From Paraburkholderia sp. DHOC27 (GTDB lineage: Bacteria > Pseudomonadota > Gammaproteobacteria > Burkholderiales > Burkholderiaceae): a DNA stretch of 64,000 nucleotides. Each line of letters starts with the position of its first letter. Within the stretch, counting starts at the first letter, position 1. The notes under the pieces are model-generated. The model searched no databases. It was not told the DNA's origin and saw nothing but the letters and a program-made list of their open reading frames with translations. The DNA is taken from assembly GCF_003429005.1 (NCBI RefSeq), contig NZ_QVQV01000002.1, positions 310,001 to 374,000 on the forward strand. The letters are read 5' to 3'. The position numbers and the translations under genes were made by a program. Positions 48,754 to 57,569 of the stretch are shown piece after piece.

Positions 48754-49466
48754 GGCGGGCACTTCATCCTGGTAAGTAGCTGAACAATGAGCTTGACGAC
48801 GCGCTAAACGGGCCCGCCGAGGCGGGGCGCGCCATGCCTCGGAACGCAGCGGCCGGTCCATGCCGTACGCTCCAACGGGGCTTTGATCTCTGGGCCCGGT
48901 TGCCGCTCATAGCGGGGTTGGCGAAGCGTGCAGCGGGCCGCCGCCAGTCGCGGCGACGACCGTACGAGGCTGACCCAACGCATTTTAAGGTTGTCTTCAG
49001 GGAACACCGGATAACCTGCCGGGTCGCAACACTGGGCACCCGGTTCGACATGGTGTGGCGGCAGGCAGCCGGTTAGCGTACAGCCTCGCTGATCGCGGAG
49101 GTCGACTGACGTGGCTGTCTAAACCTGTCAGTCCGGTCGCCACTTCCATTGCCGCTTATGGCGGCAAGCGAAGCAAGAGGCGCTGGTGGGCGGCTAAAAA
49201 GTTATAATTTAGCGGATTTTGGCCGACTTCCGCAATGCACCAGACGCGCGCGGAAGCCCCAGATGCCCTTTCGGCCGCTTTATGTCCATTGCACGGGGTC
49301 GTTTGCCTGCATTGACCGCTGCAAGCCCGTTGCGCCTCATGCAACACGCCCGGCCTGCGCGCAGCCCGGGTACTTTACCGGCAGCGTCCGGAAAAGCGTT
49401 GCAAGGCAGGCTGGGAGCACGGTTGGAAGCACTCGAAACGACTTCGGACGACTTCGGAACACTCAT
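48754..49466. other. Divergent intergenic region alaT / Mth938-like gene
   Basis: This 713-bp stretch is one of the longest gene-free ones in the window. It contains a perfect TATAAT (49203-49208) about 260 nt before the rightward gene. I see no RNA family, repeat or recognisable small protein. An open frame continues through 49149-49466 in phase with the next gene, but its Arg/Ala/Pro-rich product resembles nothing known. Confidence 0.5.
49203..49208 (+). promoter_or_regulatory. Putative -10 box TATAAT in the alaT/Mth938 gap
   Basis: A perfect TATAAT preceded by A-rich sequence. No -35 hexamer at 16-18 bp is convincing. If used, the Mth938-like gene has a leader of about 250 nt. Confidence 0.4.
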
Positions 49467-49841
49467 TTGAAATTACATCAGGATTCCAGCGGCGCCTTGA
49501 ACACCGTGACCGGTTACGGCGCCGGCTTTGTCGAAATCAATCTCGAACGTCATGCCGGCAGCATCATCGTGCTGCCGGAGGCGCCTGTCATCCCCTGGCC
49601 GGTGGCCTCGTTCGACGCGCTGACGCCGGAACATTTCGAGCTGCTGATCGCACCGGCGCCCGAAGTGGTGGTGTTCGGCAGCGGCGAGCGGCTGCGCTTC
49701 CCGCATCCCCGCCTGACCGCCGCGCTAGCCGCCCACCGCATCGGCGTCGAAACGATGGACTTCAAGGCCGCCTGCCGCACCTACAACATCCTGATGGCCG
49801 AGGGCCGCAAGGTGGCGGCCGCGTTGCTGATCGAAGCCTGA
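49467..49841 (+). CDS. Mth938-like domain protein (DUF498)
   Basis: This 124-residue protein matches the Mth938/DUF498 family (human AAMDC and NDUFAF3 relatives), function in bacteria unknown. It shows NTVTGYGAGFVEINLERHAG, VLPEAPVIPWPV, PAPEVVVFGSGERLRFP and GVETMDFKAACRTYNILMAE, which cover the whole domain. The start is a TTG at 49467 (read LKLHQDSSG), with GGAA about 8 nt upstream. No ATG is available at the domain boundary. It precedes arnT by about 190 bp. A link to the Ara4N genes is not implied. Confidence 0.82.
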   Translation: MKLHQDSSGALNTVTGYGAGFVEINLERHAGSIIVLPEAPVIPWPVASFDALTPEHFELLIAPAPEVVVFGSGERLRFPHPRLTAALAAHRIGVETMDFKAACRTYNILMAEGRKVAAALLIEA

Positions 49842-50035
49842 CGGGCACGGCGTGGCGATGGCCCGGCACGGGTCTTTTTTGGGCCACGCCGCGGCAATCG
49901 CGTAAACTGCGCGGCGACAGTCGTCGCCGCCGTGCTTCGCGCGTCCAGAACCACAACCGGACGGCATCCGGATACAGCACCCGAATAACACTGATACGCC
50001 GCCGGGCGGCGTCGCAAAAAACAGGCTAACCATCC

Positions 50036-51793
50036 ATGAACGATATGCCGTCGAGGCTACCGCTCAACCGCACCGCCCTTCTGCTGCTGGTGCTCGCACT
50101 CGCATTGATCTGGTTCGTACCGCTCGGCTGGCGCCATCTGCTGCCAAGCGACGAAGGCCGCTACGCCGAAATGGCGCGCGAAATGTTCGTCACCGGCGAC
50201 TGGATCACGCCGCGCTACAACGGCTACAAGTATTTCGAGAAACCCCCGCTGCAAACCTGGCTGAACGCGCTCACCTTCGCGTGGTTCGGCATCGGCGAAT
50301 GGCAGGCGCGCCTCTACACGGCCCTGACGGGCTTTGCCGGCGTCCTGCTGGTCGGCTACACCGGCGCGCGCGTCTTCAACGCCGCCACCGGCGTGTTCGC
50401 GGCCATCGTGCTGGCCAGTTCGCCCTACTGGAACCTGATGGGCCACTTCAACACGCTCGACATGGGCCTGTCGTTCTGGATGGAGGTGACGTTGTGCGCC
50501 CTGCTGCTGGCCCAGCGTCCCAACCTGCCGGTGGGCCAGGTGCGGGGGTGGATGTGGCTCTGCTGGGCGTCGATGGCGCTCGCGGTGCTCTCCAAGGGGC
50601 TCGTGGGCCTGATCCTGCCGGGCGCGGTGCTGGTGCTCTACACGCTGATCGCCCGCGACTGGGCGCTCTGGAAGCGGCTGCACCTGATCGGCGGCCTGAT
50701 CCTGTTCTTTGCGATTGCAACGCCCTGGTTCGTGCTGGTGCAGCAGCGCAACCCCGAATTCCTCAATTTCTTCTTTATCGTCCAGCAGTTCCAGCGTTAT
50801 CTGACGCCTGAGCAGAATCGCCCGGGTCCGTTCTACTACTTCGTGCCCGTGCTGCTGGTGGGCTTTCTGCCGTGGCTTTCGGTGAGCGTGCAGAGCATCC
50901 GCCACGCGCTGCGCCTGCCGCGCCAGCCGAACGGCTTCTCGCCGGTCATCCTGATGCTGGTGTGGGCGGGCTTCATCTTCCTGTTCTTCAGCGCTTCGCA
51001 TTCGAAGCTCATCTCGTACACGTTGCCGGTGGCGCCAGCGCTGGCGCTGCTGATCGGCATGTACCTGCCGCTCGTCACGTCCCAGCAGTTGCGCCGCCAT
51101 CTGGCCGGCTACGCGCTGTTCCTGATCGTGGCGGCGTTCGCCGCGCTGTTCATGGGCCGCTTCGGCGATGCGCGTAATCCCACCGAACTGTACGTCGCCT
51201 ATCGTGGCTGGGTGTTGGCCGCACTCGGCGTCGCCTTCGTTCTGACGCTCGCCGCGATGTGGCTGAACCGCCACAGCCGCGCGGGCATCGCCGGCGCGGC
51301 GGCCGTGTTCGGCACCGCATGGCTGCTGCTCGGCACCATCGCCGGCACCGGCCACGACGTGTTCGGCAAGCTGAGTTCCGGCGCGCCGCTCGCCCCGGCC
51401 ATCAAGGCGGCGCTGGCCAAACTGCCGCCCGATACACCGTTCTACTCGGTCGGTGTGCTCGATCACACGTTGCCGTTCTACGTGGATCACACGATGATCA
51501 TGGTCGAACACGCGGACGAACTGGCGTTTGGCGTCTCCGTGGAGCCGCAAAAGTGGGTGCCGACGGTGGCCGAATGGCGCCAGCGCTGGGACGCCGACCG
51601 CTATGCGCTCGCGCTTCTGCCGCCGGGACGCTACGACGAGCTGCTGGCGCAGCATGTGCCGATGCAGCTCGTGGCCCGTGATTCGCGCCGCGTGATTGTG
51701 GAAAAACCCAGTGTGGAAAACCCCAGCGTGGAAAAGCCCAGCGCGGAAAACCCCGCCGCGCCGACCCCCGGCGTAGAAAAACCGCAGCAGTAA
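50036..51793 (+). CDS. arnT: Undecaprenyl-phosphate Ara4N : lipid A transferase ArnT
   Basis: ArnT is an inner-membrane GT-C glycosyltransferase that moves 4-amino-4-deoxy-L-arabinose from undecaprenyl phosphate to lipid A phosphates on the periplasmic side, reducing polymyxin binding. The 585-residue protein has the first-loop acidic motif LPSDEGRYAEMAREMF, YFEKPPLQTWLNA, about 12 transmembrane segments and a periplasmic C-terminal domain. The end is a tandem VEKPS/VENPS tail (15-bp DNA repeats). It heads the arn cluster arnT-arnE/F-arnB-arnC-arnA1-arnA2-arnD. Confidence 0.9.
   Translation: MNDMPSRLPLNRTALLLLVLALALIWFVPLGWRHLLPSDEGRYAEMAREMFVTGDWITPRYNGYKYFEKPPLQTWLNALTFAWFGIGEWQARLYTALTGFAGVLLVGYTGARVFNAATGVFAAIVLASSPYWNLMGHFNTLDMGLSFWMEVTLCALLLAQRPNLPVGQVRGWMWLCWASMALAVLSKGLVGLILPGAVLVLYTLIARDWALWKRLHLIGGLILFFAIATPWFVLVQQRNPEFLNFFFIVQQFQRYLTPEQNRPGPFYYFVPVLLVGFLPWLSVSVQSIRHALRLPRQPNGFSPVILMLVWAGFIFLFFSASHSKLISYTLPVAPALALLIGMYLPLVTSQQLRRHLAGYALFLIVAAFAALFMGRFGDARNPTELYVAYRGWVLAALGVAFVLTLAAMWLNRHSRAGIAGAAAVFGTAWLLLGTIAGTGHDVFGKLSSGAPLAPAIKAALAKLPPDTPFYSVGVLDHTLPFYVDHTMIMVEHADELAFGVSVEPQKWVPTVAEWRQRWDADRYALALLPPGRYDELLAQHVPMQLVARDSRRVIVEKPSVENPSVEKPSAENPAAPTPGVEKPQQ
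51698..51757 (+). repeat. 15-bp tandem repeat encoding VEKPS units in the arnT tail
   Basis: Four consecutive 15-bp units of the form GTGGAAAAACCCAGT (51698, 51713, 51728, 51743) encode VEKPS, VENPS, VEKPS and AENPA. They lie at the 3' end of arnT and could change number by slippage without breaking the frame. Confidence 0.85.
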
Positions 51794-51818
51794 CCCCATA
51801 TCAGGACGTGGACCCTCG

Positions 51819-52190
51819 ATGAATCCGATTTCGCTCTTCTGTATCCTCGCCGGCGTCGCGCTGAACGCCACGGCGCAACTGCTGCTGAAGGCCGGCACGA
51901 ATGCCGTTGGACACTTCGAATTCAGCCGTGCGAACATCCTGCCCATTGGCTTCAAACTGGCCACGCAATTGCCGATCATCGGCGGCCTCGGGTGCTATGT
52001 GATCAGCGTGGTGGTGTGGGTGGTCGGGCTGTCGCGGGTCGACGTCTCGATCGCCTATCCGATGTTGTCGCTGGGTTATGTGGTGAACGCGTTCGCGGCG
52101 TGGTATCTGTTCGGCGAGGTGCTGACGGTGCAGCGTCTGGTCGGAATCGGCATCATCCTGATTGGGGTTTTTGTCCTGGCCCGCAGCTGA
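51819..52190 (+). CDS. SMR/EamA-type membrane protein, ArnE/ArnF-like flippase subunit
   Basis: This 123-residue protein has four hydrophobic helices of the small multidrug resistance fold, e.g. GVALNATAQLLLKAGTNAVG and VDVSIAYPMLSLGYVVNAFA. In enterobacteria ArnE and ArnF together flip Ara4N-phosphoundecaprenol across the inner membrane. Here a single homologue sits between arnT and arnB, so it may work as a homodimer or with a partner elsewhere. It begins 25 nt after arnT. Assignment rests on size, fold and position. Confidence 0.82.
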   Translation: MNPISLFCILAGVALNATAQLLLKAGTNAVGHFEFSRANILPIGFKLATQLPIIGGLGCYVISVVVWVVGLSRVDVSIAYPMLSLGYVVNAFAAWYLFGEVLTVQRLVGIGIILIGVFVLARS

Positions 52191-52266
52191 GGGTTTTTGC
52201 CACAGCGTTTGCTGCGGCGTGCCAGCGTGGTAGATTGCCGCCCTATTTCTTTCGAGCAAAGCATCC

Positions 52267-53418
52267 ATGAACCAGTCATCCGTGCCATTTCTGCCGTTTG
52301 TCCGTCCGGAAATCGATGAAGAGACGATTCAGGGCGTCGCCGACGTGCTCCGCTCCGGCTGGATCACCACCGGCCCGCAAAACCAGAAGTTCGAAGCCGC
52401 GCTGTCGGAATTCTGCGGCGGCCGTCCGGTGCGCACCTTCAACTCCGGCACCGCCACGCTCGAAATCGGCCTGCGCATCGCCGGGGTGGGTGAAGGCGAC
52501 GAGGTCATCACGACGCCCGCCTCGTGGGTGTCCACCAGCAACGTGATTCTGGAGACGGGCGCGACGCCGGTTTTCGTCGACATCGACCCGGTCACCCGCA
52601 ACATCGACCTCGAACTGCTCGAGAAGGCCATCACGCCGCGTACCAAGGCCATCATCCCGGTGTTCCTGAGCGGCTTGCCGGTGGACATGGATCGCCTCTA
52701 CGAAATCGCGCGCGCCCACAAGCTGCGGGTGATCGAAGACGCCGCGCAGGCCTTTGGTTCGACCTGGAAAGGCGAGCGCATTGGCAAGCTGGGCGATATC
52801 GTGTCGTTCAGCTTCCACGCCAACAAGAACCTGACCTCGATCGAGGGCGGCGCGCTGGTGTTGAACAACGAGGAAGAAGCCATCCTCGCGCAGAAGTACC
52901 GGCTGCAAGGCATCACCCGCACCGGCTTCGACGGCATGGATTGCGACGTGCTCGGCGGCAAATACAATCTCACGGATGTGGCCGCGCGCGTGGGCCTCGG
53001 GCAGTTGCCGCATCTGGAGCGCTTCCTCGCGCAGCGCAAAAAACTCGTGCGCGCGTACTTCGCCGGCCTCGAAAGCGGCGCGGCGGTCAAGCTGGGCGTG
53101 GGTCTGCCGTTTGCTGATTTTGAAAACAGTAACTGGCACATGTTCCAGATCACGCTGCCGCTCGAAAAGCTGTCGCTCGACCGCGCCGGTTTCATGAGCC
53201 AGTTGAAGGATCGCGGCATCGGCTCGGGCGTGCACTACCCGGCCATCCACCTGTTCTCGCTGTACCGTGCGCGTGGCTTCAAGGAAGGCATGTTCCCGCA
53301 TGCAGAGCGTTTCGGCGCCACCACGGTCACGCTGCCGCTCTTCACGCTGATGAACGAAGACGACGTGGCCCGCGTCTGCCGCGCGGTCAATGATATTTGC
53401 GAACAATACGGAAAATAA
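52267..53418 (+). CDS. arnB: UDP-Ara4-ketopentose aminotransferase ArnB
   Basis: ArnB transfers an amino group from glutamate to UDP-4-keto-arabinose, making UDP-Ara4N. The 383-residue DegT/DnrJ/EryC1-family protein has SSVPFLPFVRPEIDEETI, TFNSGTATLEIGLRIAG, VIEDAAQAFGSTWKGERIG, the PLP lysine in SFHANKNLTSIEGGALV (K187), and the C-terminal GSGVHYPAIHLFSLYR. It closely resembles E. coli ArnB over its length. It lies 6 nt before arnC in the operon. Confidence 0.95.
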   Translation: MNQSSVPFLPFVRPEIDEETIQGVADVLRSGWITTGPQNQKFEAALSEFCGGRPVRTFNSGTATLEIGLRIAGVGEGDEVITTPASWVSTSNVILETGATPVFVDIDPVTRNIDLELLEKAITPRTKAIIPVFLSGLPVDMDRLYEIARAHKLRVIEDAAQAFGSTWKGERIGKLGDIVSFSFHANKNLTSIEGGALVLNNEEEAILAQKYRLQGITRTGFDGMDCDVLGGKYNLTDVAARVGLGQLPHLERFLAQRKKLVRAYFAGLESGAAVKLGVGLPFADFENSNWHMFQITLPLEKLSLDRAGFMSQLKDRGIGSGVHYPAIHLFSLYRARGFKEGMFPHAERFGATTVTLPLFTLMNEDDVARVCRAVNDICEQYGK

Positions 53419-53424
53419 GCGGAA

Positions 53425-54477
53425 ATGAGTCAAACGGAACATCGCTCCCCGATGTCTGCCACGCCGGAAGTGTCGGTGATCATTCCGGTGTACAACGAGG
53501 AGGCTGGCCTCGCCGCGCTGTTCGCGCGCCTGTACCCGGCGCTCGACGCCCTCGGCACCGGCTACGAAGTGATCTTCATCAACGACGGCAGCCGCGACAA
53601 GTCGCCGTTGCTGCTGGCGGATCAGTATCGCCTGCGCCCGGACACCACCCGCGTGATCCTGCTGAACGGCAATTACGGTCAGCACATGGCGATCCTCGCG
53701 GGCTTCGAGCAGTCGCGCGGCGAGATCGTCATCACGCTCGACGCCGATCTGCAGAATCCGCCGGAAGAGATCGCCAAGCTCGTCAACAAGATGCGCGAAG
53801 GCTATGACTACGTGGGCACGATCCGCCTGCAACGGCAGGACAGTCTGTGGCGCCGCAAAGCGTCGCGGGCGATGAACCGGCTGCGCGAGCGCATCACGCG
53901 CATCAAGATGACCGACCAGGGGTGCATGTTGCGCGCCTACAGCCGGCACATCATCGACACCATCAACCGTTGCGGCGAAATCAATACCTTCATTCCGGCG
54001 CTGGCCTACACGTTCGCGCAGAATCCGGTAGAAATCGAGGTCGCCCACGAAGAACGCTTTGCCGGCGAATCGAAGTACTCGCTTTACAGCCTGATCCGGC
54101 TCAACTTCGATCTGGTGACGGGCTTCTCGGTCGTGCCGCTGCAATGGCTGTCGTTCATCGGCGTGATTCTCTCGCTCGGCTCGGCCGCGCTGTTCGTGCT
54201 GCTGCTGATTCGCCGCTTCATCATCGGGGCGGAAGTGCAAGGTGTGTTCACGCTGTTCGCCATCACGTTCTTCCTGCTCGGCGTGATCATCTTCGCGCTC
54301 GGGCTGCTCGGCGAGTACATCGGACGCATCTATCAGCAGGTGCGCGCCCGGCCGCGTTATCTGGTGCAAACCATCCTCGAACAGCGCAACGGCGCGACCG
54401 TCACCGAGACGCCGCGTCAGACCGTGGTGCAGGCCGTGCAGCCGGCACCGCTCATCGATCAGGGACCCAATCCATGA
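53425..54477 (+). CDS. arnC: Undecaprenyl-phosphate Ara4FN transferase ArnC
   Basis: ArnC moves formylated Ara4N from UDP to undecaprenyl phosphate on the cytoplasmic face. The 350-residue protein has a GT-A (GT2) domain with VSVIIPVYNEEAGLAALF, VIFINDGSRDKS, the DxD region ITLDADLQNPPEEI and TDQGCMLRAYSRHI. Two C-terminal membrane helices follow (about 230-255 and 265-290). The start at 53425 is tentative, and an ATG at 53452 nearer the conserved region is possible. The stop overlaps the next gene by four bases. Confidence 0.94.
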   Translation: MSQTEHRSPMSATPEVSVIIPVYNEEAGLAALFARLYPALDALGTGYEVIFINDGSRDKSPLLLADQYRLRPDTTRVILLNGNYGQHMAILAGFEQSRGEIVITLDADLQNPPEEIAKLVNKMREGYDYVGTIRLQRQDSLWRRKASRAMNRLRERITRIKMTDQGCMLRAYSRHIIDTINRCGEINTFIPALAYTFAQNPVEIEVAHEERFAGESKYSLYSLIRLNFDLVTGFSVVPLQWLSFIGVILSLGSAALFVLLLIRRFIIGAEVQGVFTLFAITFFLLGVIIFALGLLGEYIGRIYQQVRARPRYLVQTILEQRNGATVTETPRQTVVQAVQPAPLIDQGPNP

Positions 54478-55409
54478 AGCCCCGCGCAGTCGTCTTTGCG
54501 TATCACAACGTCGGCGTACGTTGCCTGCAGGTGTTGCTCGCGCGCGGCGTGGACGTGGCGCTGGTCGTCACCCACGAAGACAGTCCGAGCGAAAACATCT
54601 GGTTCGGCAGCGTGGCGTCGGTGGCGGCAAGTTACGGCATTCCCACCATCACGCCGGCCGATCCGCAGAGCGCCGAGTTGCGTGAAGCCGTCAGCGCCGC
54701 CCGCCCCGATTTCATCTTCTCGTTCTACTACCGCCACATGCTGCCGGTGGACCTGCTCGCGCTCGCCGCGCGCGGCGCCTACAACATGCACGGTTCGCTG
54801 CTGCCGAAATACCGCGGCCGCGTGCCGACCAACTGGGCGGTGATCAAGGGCGAAACGGAAACCGGTGCGACCCTGCACGAAATGGCCGCGAAGCCGGATG
54901 CGGGCGCGATCATCGCACAGACGCCGGTGCCGATCCTGCCCGACGATACCGCAGCGCAGGTGTTCGACAAGGTCACGGTGGCCGCCGAACAGACGCTCTG
55001 GCGCGTATTGCCGGCGCTGCTCGCGGGCGAGGCGCCGCATCTGCCGAACGACCTCGCGCACGGCAGCTATTTTGGCGGCCGCAAGCCGGAGGACGGGCGG
55101 ATCGACTGGAGCCAGCCGGCCCAGGACGTCTACAACCTGATCCGTGCCGTGGCGCCGCCTTATCCCGGCGCCTTCACGGATATCGACGGCCAGCGCTTTA
55201 TCGTTGCGCGCGCGCGTCTCGCACGGCCCGGCGCGCTCCGTTCGGATTTGCCCCCCGGCCTCCACGTAAGCGATAATGCGCTTTTCGCGGTGTGCGGCGA
55301 CGGCCGCGCCATCGCCATCCATGAATTGCGGCGCCAGCACGAGGGCCACGAGCCCGTCGTCTCCCCTGCCGAATTCACCCAGCTCACCCAATCTTCCCGT
55401 CACCAATGA
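54474..55409 (+). CDS. arnA: UDP-Ara4N formyltransferase (stand-alone ArnA N-domain)
   Basis: This 311-residue protein formylates UDP-Ara4N using 10-formyl-tetrahydrofolate. It aligns with residues 1-300 of E. coli Arn[33 protein letters not shown], and the active-site motif [19 protein letters not shown] with N104 and H106, plus D142 in [11 protein letters not shown]. In E. coli this domain is fused to the decarboxylase. Here it ends with a stop codon that overlaps the next gene's ATG (ATGA), so the enzyme is split into two coupled genes. Its own ATG overlaps the arnC stop in the same way. Confidence 0.94.
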   Translation: MKPRAVVFAYHNVGVRCLQVLLARGVDVALVVTHEDSPSENIWFGSVASVAASYGIPTITPADPQSAELREAVSAARPDFIFSFYYRHMLPVDLLALAARGAYNMHGSLLPKYRGRVPTNWAVIKGETETGATLHEMAAKPDAGAIIAQTPVPILPDDTAAQVFDKVTVAAEQTLWRVLPALLAGEAPHLPNDLAHGSYFGGRKPEDGRIDWSQPAQDVYNLIRAVAPPYPGAFTDIDGQRFIVARARLARPGALRSDLPPGLHVSDNALFAVCGDGRAIAIHELRRQHEGHEPVVSPAEFTQLTQSSRHQ

Positions 55410-56452
55410 AAAAAGTCCTGATTCTGGGTGTGAATGGCTTCATCGGCCATCACCTGTCCAAACGCATTCTCGAAACGACCGACTGGGAAGTGTTCGGGAT
55501 GGACATGCAGACCGAGCGGCTCGGTGACCTCATCAATCACGAGCGGATGCACTTCTTCGAAGGCGACATCACGATCAACAAGGAGTGGGTCGAGTATCAC
55601 GTGAAGAAGTGCGACGTGATCCTGCCGCTGGTGGCAATCGCCACGCCCGCCACTTACGTGAAGCAGCCGCTGCGCGTGTTCGAACTGGACTTCGAGGCGA
55701 ACCTGCCTATCGTGCGTTCGGCGGTGAAGTACGGCAAGCATCTGGTGTTTCCGTCCACCTCCGAGGTGTACGGCATGTGCACGGACGAGCAATTCGATCC
55801 GGAAGAGTCGCAACTGTCGTACGGCCCGATCAACAAGCCGCGCTGGATCTACGCGTGCTCCAAGCAGTTGATGGACCGCGTGATCTGGGGCTACGGCATG
55901 GAAGGCCTCAACTTCACGCTGTTCCGTCCGTTCAACTGGATCGGCCCGGGCCTCGATTCGATCTACACGCCGAAGGAAGGCAGCTCGCGCGTGGTCACGC
56001 AGTTCCTCGGCCATATCGTGCGCGGCGAGAACATCAGCCTCGTCGACGGCGGCGCGCAAAAGCGTGCGTTCACGGATATCGACGACGGCATCGGCGCGCT
56101 GATGAAGATCATCGAGAACAAGGACGGCGTCGCGACCGGCAAGATCTATAACATCGGCAATCCCACCAATAATTTCTCGGTGCGTGAGCTGGCGCACAAG
56201 ATGCTGGCGCTCGCCGCGGAATTCCCGGAATACGCGGACACTGCCAAGCAGGTGCAACTGGTCGAGACTTCGTCGGGCGCATACTACGGCTCGGGCTATC
56301 AGGACGTGCAAAACCGCGTGCCGAAGATCGACAACACCATGCAGGAACTCGGCTGGGCGCCCAAGTCCACCTTCGACGAAGCACTGCGCAAGATTTTCGA
56401 AGCGTATCGCGGCCACGTGGCCGAGGCGCGCGCGCTGGTCGAACAGCAATAA
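55406..56452 (+). CDS. arnA: UDP-glucuronate decarboxylase (stand-alone ArnA C-domain)
   Basis: This 348-residue SDR enzyme oxidises and decarboxylates UDP-glucuronate to UDP-4-keto-arabinose, the first committed step. It has [49 protein letters not shown] with S119 and E120 (E. coli S433/E434), YxxxK in [18 protein letters not shown] (Y149, K153), and R220 in AQKRAFTDI (E. coli R619). All catalytic residues of the ArnA C-domain are kept. It is coupled to the formyltransferase gene by a 4-bp overlap. Confidence 0.95.
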   Translation: MKKVLILGVNGFIGHHLSKRILETTDWEVFGMDMQTERLGDLINHERMHFFEGDITINKEWVEYHVKKCDVILPLVAIATPATYVKQPLRVFELDFEANLPIVRSAVKYGKHLVFPSTSEVYGMCTDEQFDPEESQLSYGPINKPRWIYACSKQLMDRVIWGYGMEGLNFTLFRPFNWIGPGLDSIYTPKEGSSRVVTQFLGHIVRGENISLVDGGAQKRAFTDIDDGIGALMKIIENKDGVATGKIYNIGNPTNNFSVRELAHKMLALAAEFPEYADTAKQVQLVETSSGAYYGSGYQDVQNRVPKIDNTMQELGWAPKSTFDEALRKIFEAYRGHVAEARALVEQQ

Positions 56453-56462
56453 GGGCTGAGTC

Positions 56463-57359
56463 TTGGCTCGTATCGTCCTGAAGATCGACGTCGACACGCT
56501 GCGCGGCACCCGCGAAGGCGTGCCGAACCTCGCGCGCATCTTCGACCGCTTCAAGGCGCGCGCCACCTTCCTCTTTAGCCTCGGGCCCGACCACACTGGC
56601 TGGGCGATGCGTCGCGTGCTGCGGCCGGGCTTTCTGCAGAAGGTGTCGCGTACCTCGGTGGTCGAGCACTACGGCATCAAGCAGTTGATGTACGGCGTGC
56701 TGTTGCCGGGGCCGGACATTGGCGTGAAGACCGCAGCGGAAATGCGGGCGATTCACGAGGCCGGTTTCGAATGCGGCATCCACACCTGGGACCACGTGTA
56801 CTGGCAGGACAACGTCCGCTCGCGCGACGCGGCGTGGACGACCAGCCAGATGCAGAAAAGCCACGACCGTTTCGCGGCCATCTTCGGCACGCCGCCCGTC
56901 ACGCACGGCGCAGCGGGCTGGCAGATGAACGGCCACGCGTTCGAACAGATCGACGCGTGGGGCATGCAATACGCGTCGGACGGCCGGGGCCATTCGCCGT
57001 ACCTGCCGGTCGTGAACGGCAAGACACTGTCTCACGTGCAGATGCCGACCACCCTGCCCACGCTCGACGAAGTGCTGGGTGTGGATGGCGTGGATCTGCA
57101 CAATGTCGCCGCGTCGATACTCAAGCGCACCGAAAACAATCCGCACGACCAGGTGTTCACGCTGCACGCCGAACTCGAAGGACAAAAGCTCGCGCCCATT
57201 TTCGAACAGCTGCTTGAAGGCTGGCGCGCGCAGGGCCACACCTTCGCGACGATGGGCGACTATCACGCCGTGCTGGACCGCAGCACACTGCCATCGTACC
57301 CTGTCACCTGGGGTGAGATTCCTGGACGTTCCGGCGAATTGATCGTGCAGCCGTCGTAG
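56463..57359 (+). CDS. arnD: 4-deoxy-4-formamido-Ara-phosphoundecaprenol deformylase ArnD
   Basis: ArnD removes the formyl group from Ara4FN-phosphoundecaprenol before flipping. The 298-residue NodB-type deacetylase begins with the metal-binding LKIDVDTLRGTREGVPNL and has the HxxxD-type region CGIHTWDHVYWQDNVRSRD, GAAGWQMNGHAFEQIDAWGM and SDGRGHSPYLPVV, all recognisable from E. coli ArnD. The start is a TTG at 56463 with AAGGG about 8 nt upstream. It is the last gene of the arn cluster. No strong terminator was found behind it. Confidence 0.94.
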   Translation: MARIVLKIDVDTLRGTREGVPNLARIFDRFKARATFLFSLGPDHTGWAMRRVLRPGFLQKVSRTSVVEHYGIKQLMYGVLLPGPDIGVKTAAEMRAIHEAGFECGIHTWDHVYWQDNVRSRDAAWTTSQMQKSHDRFAAIFGTPPVTHGAAGWQMNGHAFEQIDAWGMQYASDGRGHSPYLPVVNGKTLSHVQMPTTLPTLDEVLGVDGVDLHNVAASILKRTENNPHDQVFTLHAELEGQKLAPIFEQLLEGWRAQGHTFATMGDYHAVLDRSTLPSYPVTWGEIPGRSGELIVQPS

Positions 57360-57416
57360 CGGTTCCTGTACATCGCGCCGCCTAGGTCGCATCTATGTCG
57401 CATGTGGGTCATGCGC

Positions 57417-57438
57417 GGGTCGTACCTGGGTCGTACCT
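57417..57438 (+). repeat. Perfect 11-bp tandem duplication upstream of bcp
   Basis: GGGTCGTACCT occurs twice head to tail (57417-57427, 57428-57438) within a wider zone (about 57385-57450) of degenerate GTCGCAT/GTCATAC units, 130 bp upstream of bcp. It could be operator-like or replication slippage. Confidence 0.7.
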
Positions 57439-57569
57439 TAGTCATACCCCAACAGGATTCAAACTGGTTCGCGTGTCACGCAAGCCAGTCATACTCCCCC
57501 AGCCTCGATGCCAGGCCCGACGCGAACGTCGCACGACAGCGTCGTCGGCCATAACAACCGGAGAACCTC

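Noticed and set aside
49149..49466. N-terminal extension of the Mth938-like gene from ATG 49149
   Set aside because: The extension lies upstream of the TATAAT box in part, is not family-like, and the domain begins at the TTG with a usable GGAA.
52276..54369. 697-codon minus-strand frame opposite arnB and arnC
   Set aside because: Shadow of two genes whose catalytic motifs are intact.
54474..56452. ArnA as a frameshifted pseudogene
   Set aside because: Each half has its own start, stop and full set of active residues, and the junction is a clean ATGA overlap as seen between other genes of the operon.
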